Shown here: in pieces, positions 50,947-59,125 of the stretch | Position numbering within the stretch: the first letter of the stretch is position 1 | How the letters are laid out: each line of letters opens with the position of its first letter | Assembly (NCBI RefSeq): GCF_024734895.1 | Contig: NZ_CP091430.1 | Span: forward strand, 5,164,501-5,228,500 | Origin: Paenibacillus spongiae | GTDB taxonomy: Bacteria; Bacillota; Bacilli; Paenibacillales; Paenibacillaceae | Length of the DNA: 64,000 bases | Reading direction: 5' to 3' | The notes under the pieces: generated by a model | What the model was told of the DNA's origin: nothing | The model's database searches: none | Seen by the model: only the letters and a program-made list of their open reading frames with translations | Program-made: the position numbers and the translations under genes

Positions 50947-51747
50947 ATGAATAAAGTTACAATTAGCACAATCGTAGCATCGGTCATTGCAGGAACGGCA
51001 CTCTTCGGATTTACGTCCATTTCCATCGATAATTTCAGCGTCGCACATGCCAAAGAAATCATGAAGCAAGAGAACCATCATCAGGTCAAACCGCCGGTAA
51101 CGAAACAGCCTGAAGCGGAAAAAGCCGTCAACGATTCTTTCCGTAACATCAAAGCAGAGAAGACAAGCCTGCTGTTCGAAATCAAGGGCGAAGCAAGCGT
51201 GTTCGAAGGTACGTATAACTACAGCGTGAAACAAGGCAAGAAGGAAATTGCCTCCGGCTTCGGCACCGCCTCGATGGGGGGACCGGAATGGGGCAAGGTG
51301 AAGCAAATGATCGCCATCCCGGTCAACAAGCTGTCCGCCTACGCTCCGCTCACGATCGAGCTGTATGAGATCGACCAAGAAAGCGGCAAACAAGTCCGTA
51401 CCGTCAAAATGCCGCTATCGTTAAATAAAACCGGCAAATCGAAGGGCAATGAAGTTTTCCGCAAGATGACGGTCGCTCCCGTAGCGGTTGAATATACGGT
51501 AAAAGGCGAAGCGAGATTGCATGAAGGCACCTATAATTACACCGTCAAGCAAGGCAAGAAAGAAATTGCCTCCGGCTTCGGCACGGCATCGATCGGCGCT
51601 CCGGAGTGGGGTCAAGTGAAGCAGACGATAATGGTTCCAACCAATAAACTGTCCGTCAACCAGCCGCAGCCGCTTACGCTGGACCTCTTCTCCATCGATA
51701 TGGAAAGCGGCGAAGCTGTCGATAAATGGACGATTAAGCTTTCCTAA
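50947..51747 (+). CDS. Secreted protein with two Gmad2-like domains
   Basis: A 266-residue exported protein. The signal peptide is about residues 1-36 (TISTIVASVIAGTALFGF), cleavage near VAHA-KE. Two similar beta-sandwich domains follow (~residues 65-150 and ~165-262), each with VxGEAxxxEGTYNYxVKQGKK, EIASGFGTAS and GxPEWGxVKQ. The pattern is that of Gmad2, an immunoglobulin-like domain linked to spore germination and spore surface proteins. The two copies are alike at the DNA level too, so the duplication is fairly recent or kept by conversion. Ends at a strong terminator; an ECF sigma operon follows. Confidence 0.85.
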   Translation: MNKVTISTIVASVIAGTALFGFTSISIDNFSVAHAKEIMKQENHHQVKPPVTKQPEAEKAVNDSFRNIKAEKTSLLFEIKGEASVFEGTYNYSVKQGKKEIASGFGTASMGGPEWGKVKQMIAIPVNKLSAYAPLTIELYEIDQESGKQVRTVKMPLSLNKTGKSKGNEVFRKMTVAPVAVEYTVKGEARLHEGTYNYTVKQGKKEIASGFGTASIGAPEWGQVKQTIMVPTNKLSVNQPQPLTLDLFSIDMESGEAVDKWTIKLS

Positions 51748-51755
51748 GGACCATG

Positions 51756-51784
51756 GCGGCGTTACGAAACGCCGCTTCTTTTTT
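51756..51784 (+). terminator. Intrinsic terminator after the Gmad2 gene
   Basis: GCGGCGTT (51756-51763) and AACGCCGC (51768-51775) pair over a four-base loop, followed by TTCTTTTTT. Confidence 0.92.
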
Positions 51785-51820
51785 CACTGGGGACGGCATT
51801 GCTATTGTATATAATGGAAT

Positions 51821-51854
51821 GAATAGTTGGAACTATTCGTGAGAATATAACGTG
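51821..51854 (+). promoter_or_regulatory. Likely ECF autoregulatory promoter with dyad
   Basis: GGAAC (51829-51833) and CGTG (51851-51854), 17 bases apart, fit an ECF-type -35/-10 pair 39 bases before the sigma gene. GAATAGTT-GG-AACTATTC (51821-51838), a perfect dyad, overlaps the -35, so a second regulator may act here. Confidence 0.55.
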
Positions 51855-51892
51855 AGGACTAGAAAAATATGTAATAATTCGGGGGCGTTATA

Positions 51893-52411
51893 GTGGATGA
51901 TATCGAACTGGTGAAAAAAGCGATAGCCGGAGACGACGACAGCTTCTCCCAGCTGATCGCAGCACGTCGGGAACGGCTCTACCGGATCGCATTCACCTAT
52001 GTGCGAAACAAGGACGACGCACTCGAAATCGTGCAGGAAACGGTCTATCGCGCGTTGATTTCCGTTCATAAAGTGCGGGAGGCGCAATACTTCAATACAT
52101 GGCTGACCAAAATTGCCGTCAATTACGCGCTTGAATTTATTCGCAAGGCGAAAAAGACGGTTTATATCGATAACGATTACGAAGTCGGCTATGTTCCGGA
52201 GCGAGCCGAAGAACATATCGATCTGCATCAGGCGCTGGACAGTCTGGACGAAAAGGCGAAAACCGTTATCGTCCTGAGATATTTCGAAGATTTGCCCTTA
52301 CAGGAAGTCGCCGATATTCTCGACTTGCCGCTAAGTACAGTGAAATCGATCGTCTACCGGGCTTTGGCCAAGCTGAACATCGATCTGAAGAAGGGAGAAG
52401 ACGATGAATAA
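51893..52411 (+). CDS. ECF sigma factor (SigV/SigM-like)
   Basis: A 172-residue ECF sigma factor. Region 2: RERLYRIAFTYVRNKDDALEIVQETVYRALISVHKVREAQYFNTWLTKIAVN; region 4: SLDEKAKTVIVLRYFEDLPLQEVADILDLPLSTVKSIVYRALAKL. The GTG start follows GGGGGCG. It overlaps its downstream gene by eight bases, which encodes the presumed membrane anti-sigma factor. Upstream is a candidate promoter of the type this sigma class itself recognises, implying autoregulation. Related factors respond to cell-wall stress such as lysozyme. Confidence 0.93.
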   Translation: MDDIELVKKAIAGDDDSFSQLIAARRERLYRIAFTYVRNKDDALEIVQETVYRALISVHKVREAQYFNTWLTKIAVNYALEFIRKAKKTVYIDNDYEVGYVPERAEEHIDLHQALDSLDEKAKTVIVLRYFEDLPLQEVADILDLPLSTVKSIVYRALAKLNIDLKKGEDDE

Positions 52412-53354
52412 CCGAATCGAGTCCTTAAAGAAAGCCTATGAAGAAATCGAAATCCCCGATGAGCTTGCTGCGGTTACCGAAGCGGCTATTCAGAAAGGCA
52501 GAATGGAACGGCAGCGCAAGAAGCCAAGGCGTGCGAACCGCTGGGTAAAGTGGGTAGGCGTCAGTGCGGCGGGCCTATTCGTCTTGTTTACCGTCAGCAT
52601 CAATACGATGCCCGCTCTAGCGAGCAGCCTGGAGCAAATACCCGGACTCGGCACCTTGGTACGGACGCTGCAATTTAACAAAGGCACCGCAGGAGGCGGC
52701 GCAATTACGGATAGTACCGATGTCAACGTGATCTCGCTGCACAAGAAAGAAGGCCAGGAGCAGATTGTCATTCATTTTCAACAAAATAATCAGCCGCAGC
52801 AGATCGCGAACTCGTTCAGCGTCAAATACAGCGAATATCCGAATATGATGAGCTTTGCCATCGGCGGCGCACGTAAATTCTCGGCTGAACAGGACTTGGC
52901 CGCGCTGAAGAATAGCGAATGGGTCGAAGACGCCTATGAGATCATTTCTTTGGACGATTCGCTCATCCGGTTCAATGTGATCTTCAAGGATAATGTCGCT
53001 TACGAAGTGCAAGAATATAAGGAGCCGGCCCAAGTGGTGCTTACGCTCAAGCCAGGTGAATCCCATGCCGGCCAGCCCCCTGTCTATTCGGTGCGGACGG
53101 CATCCTCGCCTTACGGAGAATCGCAAGGCATCTATGAAGAAATGCTGTTTGGTGCGGAGGGACTCCGCACGATGAAAGACAAGGAAGGCACCTACTTCGT
53201 GGAAGCCGGTTACTTCAAAACCGAGGCCGAGGCTGAGGCAAAGCGGCAGAAATGGATTCAAACGCATGGCTTCGACGAGCGGTCCTTATTTATCGAACGA
53301 CGCGAAGCGCTGCAAATACCGGAAGCCATTACGGTCGAAGAGCCTGCACTTTAA
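52404..53354 (+). CDS. Membrane anti-sigma factor-like protein
   Basis: A 316-residue type II membrane protein: cytosolic ~45 residues rich in Lys/Arg (MNNRIESLKKAYEEIEIPDELAAVTEAAIQKGRMERQRKK), one helix at ~50-68 (VGVSAAGLFVLFTVSINTMPALA) and a large outer domain. The cytosolic IPDEL...AIxKG stretch is what RsiV/DUF4179-type anti-sigma factors use to hold the sigma factor. The outer domain has no obvious DUF3298; near the C terminus is a stretch FVEAGYFKTEAEAEAKRQKW reminiscent of a SPOR-like repeat. Cotranscribed with the sigma gene; AAGGGAG before the ATG. Confidence 0.85.
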   Translation: MNNRIESLKKAYEEIEIPDELAAVTEAAIQKGRMERQRKKPRRANRWVKWVGVSAAGLFVLFTVSINTMPALASSLEQIPGLGTLVRTLQFNKGTAGGGAITDSTDVNVISLHKKEGQEQIVIHFQQNNQPQQIANSFSVKYSEYPNMMSFAIGGARKFSAEQDLAALKNSEWVEDAYEIISLDDSLIRFNVIFKDNVAYEVQEYKEPAQVVLTLKPGESHAGQPPVYSVRTASSPYGESQGIYEEMLFGAEGLRTMKDKEGTYFVEAGYFKTEAEAEAKRQKWIQTHGFDERSLFIERREALQIPEAITVEEPAL

Positions 53355-53384
53355 TTGATCTTGAATAGATAAGCAATAACGAAA

Positions 53385-53408
53385 AAAGGCTGCCCTCGGG
53401 CAGTCTTT
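53385..53408. terminator. Intrinsic terminator of the sigma operon
   Basis: AAAGGCTGCCC and GGGCAGTCTTT pair with one G-T step over a TC loop; T-rich on the plus strand and A-rich before it, so it may work both ways with the convergent SDR gene. Confidence 0.8.
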
Positions 53409-53432
53409 ATCCGTTCTGATGCGTTATCCATC

Positions 53433-54380
53433 CTATGGACCAGCCAAATAGACGAGCTCGTTGCTCAAATGCCATATTATATCCGCATTATCGCGATCGA
53501 GCGCATATTGGGGGTAGGTTCCCGAACCGAATATGTTCTTGAACTGCGCGAAGCCTTGCTCGCTGGCGGAAGGCTGGACGATCTCGCGCTTATGGTTGAT
53601 TAACTGTCCTGTAACATCGCGGAATTCATCCGACGTGCAAATAGAATAGTAAATATCCGCCATGCCGGAGGGCAAGGGATTGGTTATATTTTGAGCCATC
53701 GCAAGCACTTTCCAGAACGAATTCATTTTGTTGATCGTGTCTTTGGATAGCTTCACGCGGTTGATTTGGAGAGCGTTGACTTTAATTCCCCGGCTCTTCA
53801 ATTGCTCCGCCATCTGGAAGGTTAAGATCAAAAAGGCCATTTTCGAGTCTCCGTACATCTTGTATGCGCTGTAACGCCGCGTTGCCTTGAATTCGCCGCG
53901 CAAGTTATCGAACTCGATTTTTCGTTTCGGATCGAAGAAATTTTTAATATTGGTCGTGCAAGCGTTCAGAATTCTCGGGTCCTGCGATTTCTCGAGGTGG
54001 TCTGCTAATAGATGAGTCATGAGACATGGCCCGAATACATTCGTGGCAAAGGACAATTCGATATGCTCGGGGCTCAGCTTATATTCTTTCTCGCCATGAT
54101 TTAAGTAAGCGGCATTATGGATCAAGATGTCTACACGCGGAAATTGAGCTTCAACCTCCGAGCAGAAGGTGCGTATGGAATCGAATGACGAAACATCCAC
54201 CTTCATTAGATGTACATTCGTATTGTTCGAAGCCTGGATGATTTCTTTATGGGCAGCTTGACTGATCTCCATATTGCGGCAAGCCATGATGACGCGGTAT
54301 CCTTCTGTCGCAAATTTGAGAGCGGCTGCTTTGCCAATCCCCGAGTTCGCCCCGGTAATAAGAACGATTTTATCCTTCAT
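53433..54380 (-). CDS. Short-chain dehydrogenase/reductase
   Basis: A 315-residue classical SDR. KIVLITGANSGIGKAAALKFATEGY is the TGxxxGIG cofactor motif; DILIHNAAYLNHGE is the NAG-like motif; SAYKMYGDSKMAFLI holds the catalytic Tyr and Lys (YxxxK). The C-terminal extension (~60 residues) is longer than in plain SDRs and resembles retinol-dehydrogenase-like members. The substrate is unknown. The ATG at 54380 follows GGAGGTTGC; a TTG at 54398 overlaps that site. Convergent with the sigma operon. Confidence 0.9.
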   Translation of the reverse strand: MKDKIVLITGANSGIGKAAALKFATEGYRVIMACRNMEISQAAHKEIIQASNNTNVHLMKVDVSSFDSIRTFCSEVEAQFPRVDILIHNAAYLNHGEKEYKLSPEHIELSFATNVFGPCLMTHLLADHLEKSQDPRILNACTTNIKNFFDPKRKIEFDNLRGEFKATRRYSAYKMYGDSKMAFLILTFQMAEQLKSRGIKVNALQINRVKLSKDTINKMNSFWKVLAMAQNITNPLPSGMADIYYSICTSDEFRDVTGQLINHKREIVQPSASEQGFAQFKNIFGSGTYPQYALDRDNADIIWHLSNELVYLAGP

Positions 54381-54467
54381 CCTTTTTGCAACCTCCAATT
54401 GAAAAATGTCATCCTTTCTTCGAGATCACGTTTATGCGCATCGATTATCTGCGCAATGAACGGCTAA

Positions 54468-54494
54468 ACCGATACCAGTATACCATTTATCGGT
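54468..54494. promoter_or_regulatory. Inverted repeat upstream of the SDR gene
   Basis: ACCGATA (54468-54474) and TATCGGT (54488-54494) flank 13 bases containing TATACT on the minus strand. It is a plausible operator over the SDR promoter. A second small dyad, GCGCA/TGCGC, lies at 54436-54454. The rest of 54495-54758 shows no gene. Confidence 0.4.
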
Positions 54495-54758
54495 ATTCAT
54501 GAGCGCAATCCCCCAGGAAGTGCGCATACTAAACTTGTGAACAGCCACTGTCGAATCGGACCCCTTGCCGAATAGAAAACAGGCATTTATGACGAAATCA
54601 GAACGAATGGCCGGAGCCGTTGAAGTCGCTATGAAAAATCGATATATTTAACGTTGTTCCTGTATTCGCGCCAATGAGCACTCGGTTTCGAGCTATACGG
54701 ATGCCATCGTGGGCAAGGGACATTCTATGCAAATCAAGCAGCTGGGGGTGTACTCGGA

Positions 54759-55682
54759 GTGAAGTCTTCGCTTTCAAAGAAAGAAACCATGATTTCTTAT
54801 TTTATTGCCATCACCTTTATTGTCGGCATGACAACGGCTTCGGTGTTGTTCAAAGATAACGAGATAATACTGCCGGAAATCGCAGCCATGGCCATTGCCA
54901 TGTGGGCATACCGGGAAGCCGGGTGGATCAGGCGGCCGTCGATGATCACGATCGCTCCTACTTTAACGGCTTTGAGCGGCTTCTTAATCAATCAATTGCC
55001 GATTGCTTATATCGGTAAGGTCCTTCTCGCCTTAATCATCATGATGCTGATCCTGCGGATCCTTCGGTCGAACTTGGCACCGTCGATTGCAACGGGGTTG
55101 TTACCGCTCGTGATCAATACCTCCCACTGGTCGTTTGTGCTGATCGTGCTCATTCTCACGCTCATTCTGATGCTTGGCGTTGTCGCATTCAGCTTGAATA
55201 AAGGGCTCGAGAGGACAGTGAAGATTCCTTATAAATATATGCTTGTGTTCTTAGCGCTCACATTCATCTGGGTTGGCGTATGTTGGTTGGCGGGCTATCC
55301 GCAATTTTCCGTTATCCCGCCTATTCTAGTTGTCGTATACGAGTCGCTTCATAAGCCGATGTATAACGGGAAGATGGCTTTCAAGCAAGGGCTTGTGCTA
55401 ACCCTATCCGCGACAATCGGAACCTTATTGTATTTTTCGATGGACTCCTGGATTTTGATAACGCTGCTGGACATGCTCTTGATGCTCGGTCTTTCACTGC
55501 TTGTAGGAATCCGGATCCCGGCAATCTATGCCTTCCCGCTGCTTCCATTCATTTTCCCAGAGGAGATCGCGCGGAATTTACCGCTCGGTTCGCTGGTCAC
55601 TTGCTTGTTCTTGTTCACTTCCGTGCTGCTGTACAAGAAGTATGAAAGAAAGCAAATGGGCATGAACATGGGCAGCATGTAA
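54759..55682 (+). CDS. Polytopic membrane protein with internal repeat
   Basis: A 307-residue protein with about ten hydrophobic helices. The two halves look related: ILRSNLAPSIATGLLPLVIN in the first and LVGIRIPAIYAFPLLPFIFP in the second occupy equivalent places, each after a run of helices, and both halves contain short Pro-containing re-entrant-like segments. This resembles HPP-type membrane proteins, but I am not certain of the family. The start is GTG at 54759 after GGGGGTG. Monocistronic. Probably a small-solute transporter. Confidence 0.65.
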   Translation: MKSSLSKKETMISYFIAITFIVGMTTASVLFKDNEIILPEIAAMAIAMWAYREAGWIRRPSMITIAPTLTALSGFLINQLPIAYIGKVLLALIIMMLILRILRSNLAPSIATGLLPLVINTSHWSFVLIVLILTLILMLGVVAFSLNKGLERTVKIPYKYMLVFLALTFIWVGVCWLAGYPQFSVIPPILVVVYESLHKPMYNGKMAFKQGLVLTLSATIGTLLYFSMDSWILITLLDMLLMLGLSLLVGIRIPAIYAFPLLPFIFPEEIARNLPLGSLVTCLFLFTSVLLYKKYERKQMGMNMGSM

Positions 55683-55720
55683 TTATACACCGCATTAATG
55701 GAGCTGGCCCGGTTAGAACG

Positions 55721-55754
55721 CCAACAAGGCGAACACGAAGGTTCGCCTTGTTGG
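55721..55754. terminator. 14-bp perfect hairpin between convergent genes
   Basis: CCAACAAGGCGAAC (55721-55734) and its complement (55741-55754) pair over a six-base loop, between the membrane-protein and bactofilin-like genes. T-runs are lacking, but the stem is very stable. Confidence 0.65.
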
Positions 55755-55769
55755 GTATGGTGCAGCTAA

Positions 55770-56429
55770 CTAACGACGCCTCCTATCGTCACCTGAATTC
55801 GTCGTAATCTTCACAATTCGTTCGACGCGTGAATCGGGATCGATGACAAGATTGTTCGAATAGCGCACTTCTTCGATTGTGCAGCCCGCTCCGATCCGGA
55901 TCTCCTCGCCGACAATAAGCTGTGCCTCCAGATGATTCACCTCAATCCAGCGTCCCTTCAAGCTGGAGCATCTCCCTCTTCTCCTCCCAAGATGAAGCCA
56001 GCTCAAGATAGACAGCCGGTCTGCACGTATATCGACCGTTCTCTCTGCGACGATATGTTGGATCGAAGTTAAACCAAGCAGCCTGATTCGGACCTCGCCT
56101 GCTGTCAGCGTATCTCCGATCGTCACAATGCCCTTCGCCAGAAACGATTCCGCGTTCACCGATTCATTGGCCAAGAATGAACCGGTAGATTGAATTCGAT
56201 CTGCAATAATGGAATTAAAATGCCCGTGCCCGATACTCGACATCTGCGCAGCGGCCATATGACCTTTCACCCGGCATGATCCCGAGCTCTTGAAGCAGTC
56301 TGTTCGGATGCCGCCTTCAAATCTTCCATGTCCGGCGATACGCACCTTCTGGGCTTGAACATCGCTTTGATAGGTGCCAACGCCATTAACCTTAATTAGA
56401 TCAGCTGTTTCCTTAGCGGATTGCTTCAT
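55770..56429 (-). CDS. Bactofilin-like polymer-forming protein
   Basis: A 219-residue protein made of repeated short beta strands with Gly/Ile/Val spacing (DLIKVNGVGTYQSDVQAQKVRIAGHGRFEGGIRTDCFKSSGSCRVKGHM), as in bactofilin/DUF583 beta-helices such as Bacillus YhbE/YhbF. The repeat is broken around 150-165 by a basic segment (LGRRRGRCSSLKGRW). The tail ends RRRR. Bactofilins polymerise without nucleotide and scaffold envelope or flagellar processes. The ATG at 56429 follows AGGGGTG. Its promoter carries a TATTTTAA-TCG-TTAAAATA dyad like that of the neighbouring MarR gene. Confidence 0.8.
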   Translation of the reverse strand: MKQSAKETADLIKVNGVGTYQSDVQAQKVRIAGHGRFEGGIRTDCFKSSGSCRVKGHMAAAQMSSIGHGHFNSIIADRIQSTGSFLANESVNAESFLAKGIVTIGDTLTAGEVRIRLLGLTSIQHIVAERTVDIRADRLSILSWLHLGRRRGRCSSLKGRWIEVNHLEAQLIVGEEIRIGAGCTIEEVRYSNNLVIDPDSRVERIVKITTNSGDDRRRR

Positions 56430-56460
56430 AAGCACCCCTACTTATATTTTAGTAATAATA

Positions 56461-56479
56461 TATTTTAATCGTTAAAATA
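56461..56479. promoter_or_regulatory. MarR-box-like dyad at the bactofilin-like promoter
   Basis: TATTTTAA (56461-56468), TCG and TTAAAATA (56472-56479) form a perfect dyad 32 bases upstream of the start. A further TATATTTTA half site lies next to it (56444-56452). Confidence 0.6.
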
Positions 56480-56579
56480 CATTACAGTTAATATAATCCC
56501 ACAAGTTAAGGACTGTCAAGCGGAATGAAAGATTGAAAAATAAAAAGCCGCCACGCGATATATGCGGGACAGCTTCTCG

Positions 56580-56999
56580 TCAATCGATAATTTGATCCAT
56601 CAAAACATTCACTTGCCTGAATACATCGGCGATCTTCCGCAGCTTATCTTCCGGAATTCTAGAGAAGATTTCACTCACTTTCTTTTCACCGGCCTCGGTT
56701 AAACCGATTAGCACGACTCTCCGGTCTTCCTTCGTCCGGATTCTGCATACCAGCTGCTGATCTTCCAGCTTATCGCACATCGAAGTCGCTGCGCCGGCCG
56801 TAATGAAGAAACGCTCGGATATATCCGTAATCCGCATGTTCCCGTTCAGTTTCAAGTCCATCAGCAGCATAATATGATTCTGAGACAGCACGTCGTTACT
56901 TGTCAATCGATCGACGAATGCTTTCGATTTCTGCTGCACCAGACGCATCTCCACCATCATGGCCTGAATATCCACATAATCGGCGTTGGTTTTCACCAC
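56580..56999 (-). CDS. MarR family regulator
   Basis: A 139-residue winged-helix regulator: NHIMLLMDLKLNGNMRITDISERFFITAGAATSMCDKLEDQQLVCRIRTKEDRRVVLIGLTEAGEKKV holds the recognition helix and the D-x-R wing (EDRRVVLIGLT). The dimerisation helices lie at both ends. The start is GTG at 56999 behind AAGGGGGC. An ATATTTTA/TAAAATAT dyad lies 29 bases upstream, and a similar one lies at the next gene's promoter, so it likely controls itself and the bactofilin-like gene. Confidence 0.9.
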   Translation of the reverse strand: MVKTNADYVDIQAMMVEMRLVQQKSKAFVDRLTSNDVLSQNHIMLLMDLKLNGNMRITDISERFFITAGAATSMCDKLEDQQLVCRIRTKEDRRVVLIGLTEAGEKKVSEIFSRIPEDKLRKIADVFRQVNVLMDQIID

Positions 57000-57027
57000 A
57001 GGACAGCCCCCTTATTTTAAGGCTTGC

Positions 57028-57048
57028 ATATTTTACTTACTAAAATAT
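57028..57048. promoter_or_regulatory. MarR-box-like dyad at the MarR promoter
   Basis: ATATTTTA (57028-57035), CTTAC and TAAAATAT (57041-57048) form a perfect 8-bp inverted repeat, where an autorepressor would bind. Confidence 0.65.
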
Positions 57049-57251
57049 ATGTAAAAGCCCTCCGATAGTCAAGTCTAGGCTTGGGTATAACCCTTCATGG
57101 CATCTGCGGCTATTATGAACATGTTCCGTTCCGGTGCTCAGACAGAATGTTCTTCCGATCGCCGTTGTTCCATACAGCAGATTCGACTTGTAAAAGACGG
57201 ACCGGTTATGTCAATATCAATAGTATCCAATGACAAGAAAGGGTTAGGACC

Positions 57252-58055
57252 ATGTCTTTTCAACAGCTCGTCGACGCGATCCCCGTCTTCGAACAGATCG
57301 AAACCAGCCGCATATCCCGAACCATCGACAGCACCCCTGACCGACACGTGCTAATTGTTGTACTCCGCGGACATGTTACGATTTCATCCCGTGAGCAGAA
57401 GCCTGCCGTATTAATACAAGGGTATGCCTGTCACCCGGACTGCGGCCCTCATACGATCCAGATCCCCAAAACGAAGGAAGCCGAGTATATCGTCATCACT
57501 TACCGCATACTGCCGGCGAATAGCGAGTGGACGCTCCGCGGCCCGCTGCGCACGCTGAGCGAAATTAAGATCAAATATATGCTGGACGAGTTAATCCGTA
57601 CGATTCATGACATCGATACCCGCTCCGAAGACGAAGAAGCGGCTCAGCAATTCCGCAAGCGCCTAATCATGGAGCGCATTCTGTTTATCTTTCTCTATGA
57701 AACCTATTTGGTACAGGATGAGAAGTCATCTGAACTATCTATGGAAGAGTCGCTCTCCTATATGAACGAGCATTACATGCTTAAGCTGACGCTTCCCATG
57801 CTCGCGAAACGGGCCGATATGAGCGTAGGACATTATGCTGTTCGCTTCAAAAAGCATACCGGTGAAACCATGACCCGTTATCTGCGCCGGATCCGGATCG
57901 ATAAAGCCAAGCAGATGCTGCTGCAAACGCATTTGAAGGCCAACGAAATATCGCAGCGGGTCGGATTCGCCGATTACTTTCATTTCAGCCGCATTTTCAA
58001 ACAAGAGGTTGGCTGCTCGCCTACCGAATATCAAAAAAGCTCATCCAAAATCTAA
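57252..58055 (+). CDS. AraC family regulator of the siderophore operon
   Basis: A 267-residue regulator. The N-terminal ~160 residues form a sensor with a small beta barrel (HVLIVVLRGHVTISSREQKPAVLIQGYACHPDCGPHTIQIPK). The C-terminal AraC domain reads LTLPMLAKRADMSVGHYAVRFKKHTGETMTRYLRRIRIDKAKQMLL and ANEISQRVGFADYFHFSRIFKQEVGCSPTEYQ. It lies 99 bases before and on the same strand as the siderophore-binding protein gene, as with Bacillus Btr and its feuABC operon, so it probably activates uptake when the siderophore is present. Confidence 0.9.
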   Translation: MSFQQLVDAIPVFEQIETSRISRTIDSTPDRHVLIVVLRGHVTISSREQKPAVLIQGYACHPDCGPHTIQIPKTKEAEYIVITYRILPANSEWTLRGPLRTLSEIKIKYMLDELIRTIHDIDTRSEDEEAAQQFRKRLIMERILFIFLYETYLVQDEKSSELSMEESLSYMNEHYMLKLTLPMLAKRADMSVGHYAVRFKKHTGETMTRYLRRIRIDKAKQMLLQTHLKANEISQRVGFADYFHFSRIFKQEVGCSPTEYQKSSSKI

Positions 58056-58120
58056 AAATATAACATGCCCGATCATGATATTAGACATGGTTTACAGGGA
58101 GGTCTCACGCTAAAATGGGT

Positions 58121-58141
58121 TGAGAATAATTATTATTATCA
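58121..58141 (+). promoter_or_regulatory. Fur box over the siderophore operon leader
   Basis: The 21 bases from TGAGAAT (58121) to ATTATCA (58141) contain two overlapping 7-1-7 Fur sites offset by six bases, each matching 12 of 14 positions of TGATAAT-N-ATTATCA. The box runs straight into the AGGAGG ribosome site. Confidence 0.8.
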
Positions 58142-58154
58142 GGAGGAACCCATT

Positions 58155-59123
58155 ATGCATCACTGGATCAACCGCGCTCTCCGGACCGCACTACTGCTCG
58201 TCTTTACGCTTAGCTTAGCTGCTTGCGGACAGGCTGCCAGCACTAATCAAGCATCGAATAACAATGCGAACCAACCGTCCGCCGCTCCTTCAGAAGGTGA
58301 AATTACCGTCACGGATGCACAGGGGACCGTAACGCTGCCAAAGACGCCATCGCGCATCATTACGATGGATTTCAGCTTTACCGATATGCTCGTCACCTTA
58401 GGCGTGCAGCCCGTGGGGATCGCCGATGACGACAGCCCGGAGCTGTTCATGGATTCGGTTAAAAGCCAATTGACGGATTACACTTCCGTAGGCTCCCGCT
58501 ATGAGCCGAACATCGAGCTGGTCAGCTCCCTGAAACCGGACTTGATCATTGCCGATATCAATAAGCACAAGAATGCGATAACGCAGATGCAGGCCATCGC
58601 GCCGGTTCTCGTTCTGGATGACTTCCAAGCGGATTACGATCAAATGCTCAAAAACTATGCGATCATAGCCAAAGCCGTCGGCAAAGAAGAGGAAGGCAAG
58701 AAACGTCTTCAAGAGCACGAAGCCAAGATGGCTGAAGCCAAGAGTAAAATTAAGAGCAACAACCTTACTGTACTTCCGGCTGTAGTCAATCCCAAAGGCT
58801 TCTTCGGCCACTCGGATCATTCCTATACCGGCTCTGTTCTGGCAGAGCTCGGATTCGCCGATCCCGTCAAGCACGACGAGTCTTATCCGCAGCTGACGCT
58901 GGAGCAGCTTGTGGAGACGAACCCGCAAGCGTTGTTCCTGATGCCGACGGAAGAAGTCACGATCGTCAATCAATGGGAAACAAATCCGTTATGGCAAAAA
59001 ATCGATGCCGTAGCAAACAATAACGTATACAAGGTAGAAAGACGCAACTGGGCACTGTCACGCGGCATGCTCGGGTCGGAGAAAATAGCCGAAGATATCG
59101 TTAATCAGCTTGGAGAAAAATAA
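58155..59123 (+). CDS. Siderophore-binding lipoprotein (ABC uptake)
   Basis: A 322-residue substrate-binding protein. Signal: ALRTALLLVFTLSLAACG with lipobox LAAC, then an Asn/Ala/Ser linker. The mature part is the helical-backbone class III fold: TPSRIITMDFSFTDMLVTLGVQPVGIADDD, YTSVGSRYEPNIELVSSLKPDLIIAD, and ANNNVYKVERRNWALSRGMLGSEKIAEDIVNQL. It captures ferric siderophores outside the membrane and passes them to the FecCD permeases that follow. The ATG at 58155 has AGGAGG eight bases upstream; the frame upstream is leader. The ATPase is not in this operon. Confidence 0.93.
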   Translation: MHHWINRALRTALLLVFTLSLAACGQAASTNQASNNNANQPSAAPSEGEITVTDAQGTVTLPKTPSRIITMDFSFTDMLVTLGVQPVGIADDDSPELFMDSVKSQLTDYTSVGSRYEPNIELVSSLKPDLIIADINKHKNAITQMQAIAPVLVLDDFQADYDQMLKNYAIIAKAVGKEEEGKKRLQEHEAKMAEAKSKIKSNNLTVLPAVVNPKGFFGHSDHSYTGSVLAELGFADPVKHDESYPQLTLEQLVETNPQALFLMPTEEVTIVNQWETNPLWQKIDAVANNNVYKVERRNWALSRGMLGSEKIAEDIVNQLGEK

Positions 59124-59125
59124 GC

